This document shows, piece by piece, positions 52,101-58,480 of a stretch of 58,480 bases of DNA. Under the pieces are notes generated by a model. That model made no database searches. It was not told the DNA's origin and worked only from the letters and a program-made list of their open reading frames with translations. Both the position numbers and the translations under genes were made by a program. This DNA is from Acanthaster planci (taxonomy: Eukaryota > Echinodermata > Asteroidea > Valvatida > Acanthasteridae): assembly GCF_001949145.1 (NCBI RefSeq), contig NW_019091385.1, positions 1,048,266-1,106,745 of the forward strand, in the 5' to 3' direction. Numbering within the stretch: position 1 is the stretch's first letter; each line of letters starts with the position of its first letter.

Positions 52101-52400
52101 AAGTAGCCTAAGTTACGTTAGGCCTAGCTCAATTAATTAATTAAGTGGAGCATGGAGGTAGATCAGTGGAGCATTAGTATTCCACTTTTTCGATTTTGGA
52201 CGGGATCGGTCAACGCTCCATGATTTAGTACAACGTATGTAGGTTAGGCCTATGCAGTGCTAAATTATACATGTATGTACCTCTTTATCCTTAAAATGAA
52301 CCGCCTTTAGGACGTTTGACACATTCCTTGCATTGTCTGCCTTCGCCACAAGAATATACTGCGAATCCTCTTCACTTTGCTGCGTTGATAAAGTCATCAT
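46116..52400 (-). CDS. RAD1: RAD1, 9-1-1 checkpoint clamp subunit
   Basis: Exons: 52281-52400, 48539-48694, 48013-48104, 47461-47572, 47225-47347, 47040-47104, 46702-46846, 46116-46154; phases join to 283 residues (human 282). Conserved blocks run the whole length: DSQYILVAKADNARNVSNVL, FASENGLKVTVEDSKSVQAN, FIQAGIFQEY, ALKMCYGGYGTPLLL, LEPEETLDFNFSGANVINKI, ELDMTSEVLEILMSPDKPYF, RLSTFGNAGSAH, FPKDSDLVESFQCTQTQSNR, STKVSIRTDNRGFLSLQYMI, CAPDEE and an acidic tail. RAD1 forms the PCNA-like heterotrimer with RAD9 and HUS1 that is loaded at DNA damage and activates ATR. The start has two adjacent ATGs (52400 and 52397); either fits. No truncation or missing block was seen. A CTCF-like and a YY1-like word lie within 100 bases upstream. 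Confidence 0.97.
48695..52280. other. RAD1 intron 1 (3.6 kb)
   Basis: No exon was recognised. It contains the 23-bp tandem repeat at 48957-49029. The minus-strand open frame at 48497-48943 overlaps RAD1 exon 2 in the same frame and runs on into this intron, so only 48539-48694 of it is coding. Confidence 0.5.
48957..49029. repeat. 23-bp tandem repeat, about three copies
   Basis: The unit TAGTTCTTTGGTTGCTA plus six bases is repeated from 48957, 48980 and 49003, with one or two substitutions between copies. It lies in RAD1 intron 1. Confidence 0.9.
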
Positions 52401-52540
52401 TGAAGCCCTCAATTTTGTTACGTTCAGACGATGATTTGAATACGCGCTCTTATCTTACGGGAGCTGCCATTTTGTTTTCCTTGCTCAACAGAGGGCGCCG
52501 CTCACATCTGAATGAGCAGCTTCAAGATATTGCATTGATT
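52401..52540 (-). promoter_or_regulatory. Probable RAD1 promoter with YY1-like and CTCF-like words
   Basis: On the gene strand CAAAATGGCAGC lies at 52463-52474, and the CTCF-like word tcaacagagggcgcc at 52485-52499 (plus). They are 63-74 and 85-99 bases upstream of the ATG. The first differs by one base from the element at the TTC28 promoter; the second is identical to the one near SMYD4. Confidence 0.5.
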
Positions 52541-53454
52541 GGTTAAAAGTTTGGAATTCAGCGGACCTGCTATGTTATATTGCGGTTGAAATCAAACCAG
52601 AAATATTTTGACCCTTTAAGTTTTTCAGGATTAGTATTGAACTCTCACCCAACTACAACCAAAAAGGAAAGTAAAAAAATGCATCTCTGTCCTAACCTAA
52701 ACAAAAACTTCACTATCATGAAACATGGAAAAGACTGATCAAATTTTTAACTTGAAGATTTTCCCAAGATGTTCTTGATTTGATGTTTTTTGGCCATTTC
52801 ACTGTGTGCCCATATACCAGTACTATACTTGGACTCAACAAATTCCCAATACAAGTAATTTGTTTTCAGAATGAACATATTTATTATAATTTGTTCGGTA
52901 TGACCCTAAATATATAATATTTGGTGCAACAAAACATTAATTCTTTTTCATTTCAGTTCCAAACGGGATCTGCATATAGATCTGTCTGACTATTAAAACT
53001 TTACTGGATACTTTTTAAAACCTTTAAAATATATCAATTGTGCATTTATTAATTACAGCATGCTCACAACCAGACATACCTCTTAAAAACAAAATCACCT
53101 ACAAATTACAAAATATCTTCAAAAATATGTTAATTTAATTTTCCAAATACTCTGAATATGCAAGCTACAAATACTTCTTAAATCGTACAAGCAAAGGATT
53201 ACAAATTGCTTTCAATGTTGTCACTTACAGATTCATTTGTCTTGCAGTAAATACTTCACTACTTACGCTTCTTACATCCTGCAATATTTCAACGTTGCAC
53301 TGATTTGTGCACAGAAATTTCTAGATCCTTCAAATGTTGCTGTTTTTGTGCTTATTGTTTATTATATAACAAGCCAAGCAAAACTTCATTCAAATGGCTT
53401 CTATAATAAATGACACAAAACGAAGACATTTCTCTGCATTTGTTTCCTTGTTCG
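52541..53454. other. Spacer between RAD1 promoter and SVOP-like 3' end
   Basis: A+T-rich sequence without coding signal, expected to hold the 3'UTR of the SVOP-like gene. Minus-strand AATAAA hexamers occur at 53358-53363 and near 53045. Confidence 0.5.
53358..53363 (-). terminator. Candidate polyadenylation signal of the SVOP-like gene
   Basis: AATAAA on the minus strand about 92 bases past the stop codon, the first canonical hexamer downstream. Confidence 0.4.
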
Positions 53455-56400
53455 TCAAGAATCCTGTGGAAAAAAGAGACGGCACTGTGAATGAATATGC
53501 AAATAAAAAAACTAAACTACTGTCAGAAATACCATTTTGAAAACTAAATGTCCTGTACCAAAATAAATCATATCGTTTGATTGAATTATGTGTTTGCTTT
53601 TATTTTTTTATCCACCACGTTTTATTGTAATCTGAACAAATAGAACAACTGTGAAAACATCTGACCTTTAACCCCATGCCTTGTGTTTCCAGAGGGAGTA
53701 AGCACAATGTAATGGACCCAGTGATGCAGACAAAGAAATAGATAAGAATGGCATCAACAGGATATCGCTTGATGAGGCTCTGAAACGAACAAAAATAAAA
53801 CAAAATCAACAAATTCAAGAAAAAGTTCATTTTAAAGCTTACAAGAAGAGTATCTTCAATGAGAATTATTTCTGAAGATGGAGTTATGGTGGAAGGGAAT
53901 ACTTTAAAATTTCCTGATACTTGTAAAGTATTTGGACATTACTCTTCCATTTTATGACAGCATTCATTGATATGGAATTCATAATTAAAAATTCTGTTTT
54001 TGCATTTTGTCTGGTATAAATATTTAACTTGCTCACCTCTGCCACAAAAGGCGTAAGTGCACCAGCCACTTTGGCAAAGAATTGTCCTGTTGCCAAGGCA
54101 ATGGATCTGGTAGATGTTGGATAAGCCTCCAATGTATAGAGAAACAATCCACCATATGTTCCCATGGTCAAAGCACGAGCCAGGAAGAGGAAAGCTAAAG
54201 GTGGAATCCTAAAAGATAAAGGAAACTTTACTGATACAACTTAACACAATTTCTAACACACCCCTGGTGCTTTATACTGGGAAAGATATTAAGATACACG
54301 TATATAAGTGGATCACATAAAAGAAGTCTTTGTCAGACCTTTTTTTCAGTTTGAATTAGAGAAAACCAATTGAGGTCTTTGTTTTGATGCCTGACTCATT
54401 TAGCAGCCTGTTTAAAATAGACATTGAGTGGGATGGATAAAAGCACAGCCCTCTGATTAATGTGCAAAGAAATGTTGGACTTACTGGCCGAGAGTGACGA
54501 TAATGCAGAGCATGAAGGAAGCGGCAAGAATGAGAGAAATGCTCATGCCTCCCTTCCGACCAAAAGTGTAAACAAGGACCACAATACAAGGCGCCCCTGG
54601 ACAAGGAAATAAAATGGAACAGAAATCAGATCTAGGAATAATGTCAACCTGATTGTAGGTGAAAAGTACTCATACGTGTCATAATAAAATTTTATGTATC
54701 AATTTGCAATTTTATATATCAGTAAGTATATCAACTTGATGAATATATTGACAAGAATATAATATAAAATCAGTGCTCTGGAATATGTGATTGCCGAGCT
54801 TTCGGTAACTGAGTACCCTATTCAGGGTAAGCAGCCCTTCCATATTTCTCTCAACTTGATCAATGTTGAGTCATAGTTCAAAGTTGATTAGTGGGTAATA
54901 TAAACGTGGAAAACAGGATAAATTTTACATGTAGCACGGTAGTGATAAAGGATGATAATTGATGAGACAAATTCATGCTGCTGAAAGAGAAAAAAGATAA
55001 AATGGTTAATTTAAATCAAATTTTTAGTAAAGAATGACATGAAAAAACATAAATTTAGCATCCTACCCATGAAGTCCCCAATGGAAGCAACCACAGAATC
55101 AATATATTCTGAGTTTGACACAACCACTTCACATTCGACTGGTTCCATGTCCTCCTCAGCACAAGTCGCGGAAGTCATTTGTGGATGAGAGGGATCCAGC
55201 TAAATAAAACCAAGATAACTCATGTCACAAAGTCCTCTATTAAAAGCAAAATACAAACTTGATGTTTTTGAGGAAAACATAAAAAGAACAGATGCTTCTT
55301 GATTTTTTTATTATTAAGTAATATCAGACAGTAACGTCCAATTCTGTTACCAAAGTATCTTCAACATTAAGTGCAGCGATATCAGTCTCAGAATTGTCGG
55401 TGCTATCATCTGCTGACTCGGGTGGAATAAAGAGTGTTGAGTTTCGATTGAGGTTGAGATCATGAGCTAACGACTCGTTTTCTGCGCTGGGTGGAAGTGG
55501 GGAGGTGATACGAATCAATCGGCCGCTGGATAAAGCGATGCCCAGGTAGCAGAAATACACACAGAACCTGAAGCAAGTTAATAAAAGGAACAATGAGATA
55601 TGTAAGAGTTGCTGATGTCTGTTTCATAGTTTTGTTGCAATAATTAGGACACTTGCTATGATAGACAGTTTATATTGTGGCTCTCAGTATCAAGGTAGGT
55701 GGCTCAATTGACCTTTAACAAGTTACATGATGTTCAGCTGCTAACAAAAACAAAGCATGTTTTATATAAACACTGCATATGTTAAATGCACAGATAACTA
55801 ATTTCATGTATGTATCTTTCCTTGTCTGAATACTTTCCTGGTAAAAACAACATGCCAGACATAATATAGAAATCCAGTCATTTTCAATCCATCCTATGGT
55901 CACAGTTCCGTTGCAAAGCCATGCTTTATACTGTGATCTCTAACAATAAATAATCACTCGGTTACCCCTATTAACAGCCATGCTATGAGACTCTCTTACC
56001 ATATCAACCATAACATCACAGTCTGTCTGCTCAGTTCTGGGCTCAAAAGCTGAAAAACAGAACTTCTCTCCTCCTAAAAATTGTGGGGAAACAAATTCTA
56101 ATTTATTACCCTTCAAAAAGAGTTCTTTATCAGTGTGGATGCAAACAACTGTCATAATGTTAAATTACGTCAAACCTGCCGTTTATAGGTGAATTTTATC
56201 TCTGGAATTCCTTGTCAGAAGACTTGAGGGATGAAACGAATCCCTCACACTTCAAGCTCCATTTGAAACACATCTTTTCAATCTTGCTTTCCATCTTTAA
56301 CTTTCCCAGACCTGTGCCTTTGAAAGGTACTTTCCAGATGTGCGCATCATAAATGCTGTATTTATTATTATTAATTTTTATTCTTTTTTTGTTTCTCATC

Positions 56401-58480
56401 TTCATGTATCTTCCAATGTGTCACTCTATCTACCACTCACCTTGTCACTGATAGTGGCTTGTATCAACTTCCCTTCAGGTAATTCTTTCTTGTTTCCAGC
56501 TGCAATTTTCTTCATGGTTTCAACGGCTGATTTTATGCTGCCAGTCAAGGCAAAATATCGCGGAGATTCCGGAAAATACTGTAGAGAAAACATATCACAT
56601 TGCATTTCTGCTGCCCTCTCTTCCCATCTCCAAAAAGAAAAAACACACACACGAAATAACACCTTTAAAAAACCCACGAGAAGTATTTCTATGACTTTGT
56701 CTTAGTCAATTTTTCATGGTCCTTATGTTTACAGAAATATTCCAAATTAAGTCAGAAATGCATTTAATCCATTCTTTAAGAGATATCATATTAAAAAGAG
56801 TTATCATTTGTGAAAATTAAATTATACAGACTTATGTATGATCCAATAAAGAATGGAACAAAGGGAATGAGGATTTCAGATATAACTTACCCAGGATGCG
56901 ATCATGACTGGAAGGATTGGCAGAGCAGCAAAGAGACATTGGACTCTCCAACCCAGAGCTGGGAGAACAAGATAACCTAACGTGGCAATATAGACACTGC
57001 CGATACCAAAGAAAAGCTGTCCAGAAGAAAAACCAAGGGTAAAATGACTCTGAGATACCATTCATTTCTGCTAATGAGACAACGGATGATTACAAGTACC
57101 AAAAGCACGAAAGCTCAAAAAAAAAGATATTAAGAGAAAATATTTAGTTTGGAAGAGAGACACAAAGAAACAGATTGATTTAAAGCATGTAAATTGTTAG
57201 TTTTGATGGTTATTTATCAGCTATTATTTGGATGACTGTGTGTGAAAGAGAGATTTCAATTTATGATTAAGTTGAATGAAAGAAAGTAGCTCTACATTAT
57301 TCTGTCTTCCAGAAGTGCAAGCGTGATAATGAATTTATCTTCAAGCAAACATGATGCACAGTACAGATGTTACAGTAAATTTTGCAGTTGTGCTTTTTGC
57401 TTTTAGCATAAAAATAGTGCATGTCATGGAGTTAGAACAGTGCATTGCATGGTTTGACATGGACTGTGTTATGTGTCACACTGTTTGTTGTCATGAATCG
57501 ACCAATCAGATTTGATAATGCAAGATAAAAACCATATGCCAGATGTGAGAGGGACACAAAATCACCTGACACCATATTCATAGAATAATCCAAATATCAT
57601 ATATTTTGGGTCTTCTTACAAGCACTGTGTCAAAGGTCCTGTTCACAGAATCTTTCATTTGGTACACTGACATATCTGTCCATCCAAACTGCCTATATGC
57701 AGGACCTGCATGACTGTTAAGTCATGGGCCATTTATTTTTACAATCCACAAAGACCAGATACATGCATCATTCCAAGCATTTGGAATAAACTGACATAAA
57801 TTATGAAAATAGGAAGAATCTGCACAGATGTACACAGGTGTGTTGACGCTTTGCCTTTGTGATGCATTTTGTCTGAAGATAAAACACATAACCCAGCATG
57901 CCCACAAAAGATACCATTGCAATACCTAGTTCTATAAACATGTTCTGAAAAAACTTCACTGAGGTTTATGACTGCCATGTTCTATGTCAAACATTTTATC
58001 TTTACTGACATTTTTTCCAATGTTGTTCACAACAAACTCTATTGATGTTATTGGAAACAACAGGCTACCTCAATACTAGCAAGTATTTTTGTCACTAAAA
58101 CACTTTGCTTTTTTATATTGATGAAAATTCAAGCCTTTTCAAATTAACGAAAAAATGCAGCTTTTAAGTGGTAAATTGTTAATGTTAAACATGACTTTCT
58201 CTGATTTGAGTCCCCCGTTGTGTGCTTGACTTTACCTATGCATTCCTGGAAATCAAAATAAAAGTTATTTGTTTAAATGTTTCAATCTCTTTATTTAAGG
58301 ACTTTCTATCCAATTCTTACCACTTGTCCAAGAACGAAGAGTGCTCTAAAGCTAGAAGGTGCAATCTCTCCTAGATACAGCATAAAGGAAGACTGAACAC
58401 CAACAACAAACATTCCAGTGATTAACCGAAGTATTAAGACCCAGACGTAGTTTGGTGCGACTGAGAGGATTGATGAGTAG
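53455..58480 (-). CDS. SVOP-like major facilitator (synaptic vesicle 2-related protein family), C-terminal 409 residues
   Basis: Exons: 58321-58480 (continues outside), 56891-57016, 56441-56578, 56000-56049, 55351-55567, 55067-55199, 54485-54596, 54037-54208, 53666-53779, 53455-53463. All phases join. Family blocks in order: VWVLILRLITGMFVVGVQSS, LPALGWRVQCLFAALPILP, YFPESPRYFALTGS, GKLIQATISDK, RQTVMLWLIWFCVYFCYLGI, SIGDFMGAPCIVVLVYTFGR, FLFLARALTMGTYGGLFLYT, LEAYPTSTRSIALATGQFF, LLPLETQGMGLK. These fit SVOP/SVOPL better than SLC22 or SV2, and cover about transmembrane helices 4-12; helices 1-3 are beyond the window. Substrate unknown; SVOP is a synaptic-vesicle membrane protein in vertebrates. 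Oddities: an acidic loop of about 95-100 residues with two N-glycosylation sequons (NES, NST) between helices 7 and 8, roughly twice that of human SVOP, and a nine-base terminal exon coding Asp-Ser-stop. Confidence 0.9.

Noticed and set aside
55940-56155. 71-codon minus-strand frame
   Set aside because: It is a shadow; the real SVOP-like exon here is 56000-56049 in another frame (SRQTVMLWLI).
56196-56405. Lys-rich 69-codon minus-strand frame as a missing transporter exon
   Set aside because: It has no hydrophobic helix and the wrong phase; the 56000-56049 exon fills the position exactly.
1-58480. tRNA, rRNA and snRNA genes
   Set aside because: Scanned by eye for A/B boxes, clover-leaf arms and conserved snRNA starts on both strands; nothing convincing was seen.

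Overview
This is invertebrate nuclear DNA, not bacterial. It has split genes with GT-AG introns, about 60% A+T, dispersed small repeats and one 689-base assembly gap. The gene products are animal-specific orthologues whose sequences look like an invertebrate deuterostome. The abundance of ACATGTAC-type words and 'taggcct' words suggests an echinoderm such as a starfish or urchin. That taxonomic call is an inference; amphioxus or a hemichordate is not excluded.

Six protein-coding genes were assembled exon by exon. All splice phases join. Five are on the minus strand and one is on the plus strand. (1) The first two coding exons of TTC28 (3060-14631, minus); the rest of that large gene lies before position 1. 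(2) SMYD4 (17104-26245, minus), a TPR/MYND/SET methyltransferase with about 18 coding exons, complete except for a few residues lost in the gap. (3) A TLCD3 (FAM57) TLC-domain membrane protein (33583-41481, minus, 5 exons). (4) SGF29 (42431-45780, plus, 7 exons), the SAGA tandem-Tudor subunit. (5) RAD1 (46116-52400, minus, 8 exons), the 9-1-1 clamp subunit. (6) An SVOP-like major-facilitator transporter (53455-58480, minus), whose N-terminal exons lie beyond the window.

Layout: 1-14.6 kb is almost entirely TTC28 intron, with an 11.2-kb intron 1. It carries two notable hairpin loci (4838-4960 and 8563-8644). The region 14.6-17.1 kb holds the TTC28 promoter, a GC-rich solo LTR (15739-16676, TG...CA ends, 4-bp target duplication) and the SMYD4 3' end. 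SMYD4 introns carry tandem and foldback repeats. The region 26.3-33.5 kb is gene-poor, with a foldback element and a 35-bp tandem repeat. TLCD3 and SGF29 are head to head across 949 bp. SGF29 and RAD1 are tail to tail with 335 bp between their stop codons.

The genes do not form one pathway: chromatin/DNA-damage functions (SGF29, RAD1, SMYD4), a lipid-related membrane protein, a transporter and a cytoskeletal/mitotic scaffold. The most informative points are: the linkage SMYD4-TLCD3-SGF29, which looks like the unduplicated form of two human blocks; an identical 15-base CTCF-like word just upstream of both SMYD4 and RAD1; a long imperfect hairpin in TTC28 intron 1; and lineage-specific protein features (a Cys-rich insert in SMYD4, a low-complexity N-terminus on SGF29, and an enlarged acidic loop in the SVOP-like protein). 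I found no CRISPR array, no tRNA or rRNA gene and no intact transposase or reverse transcriptase.
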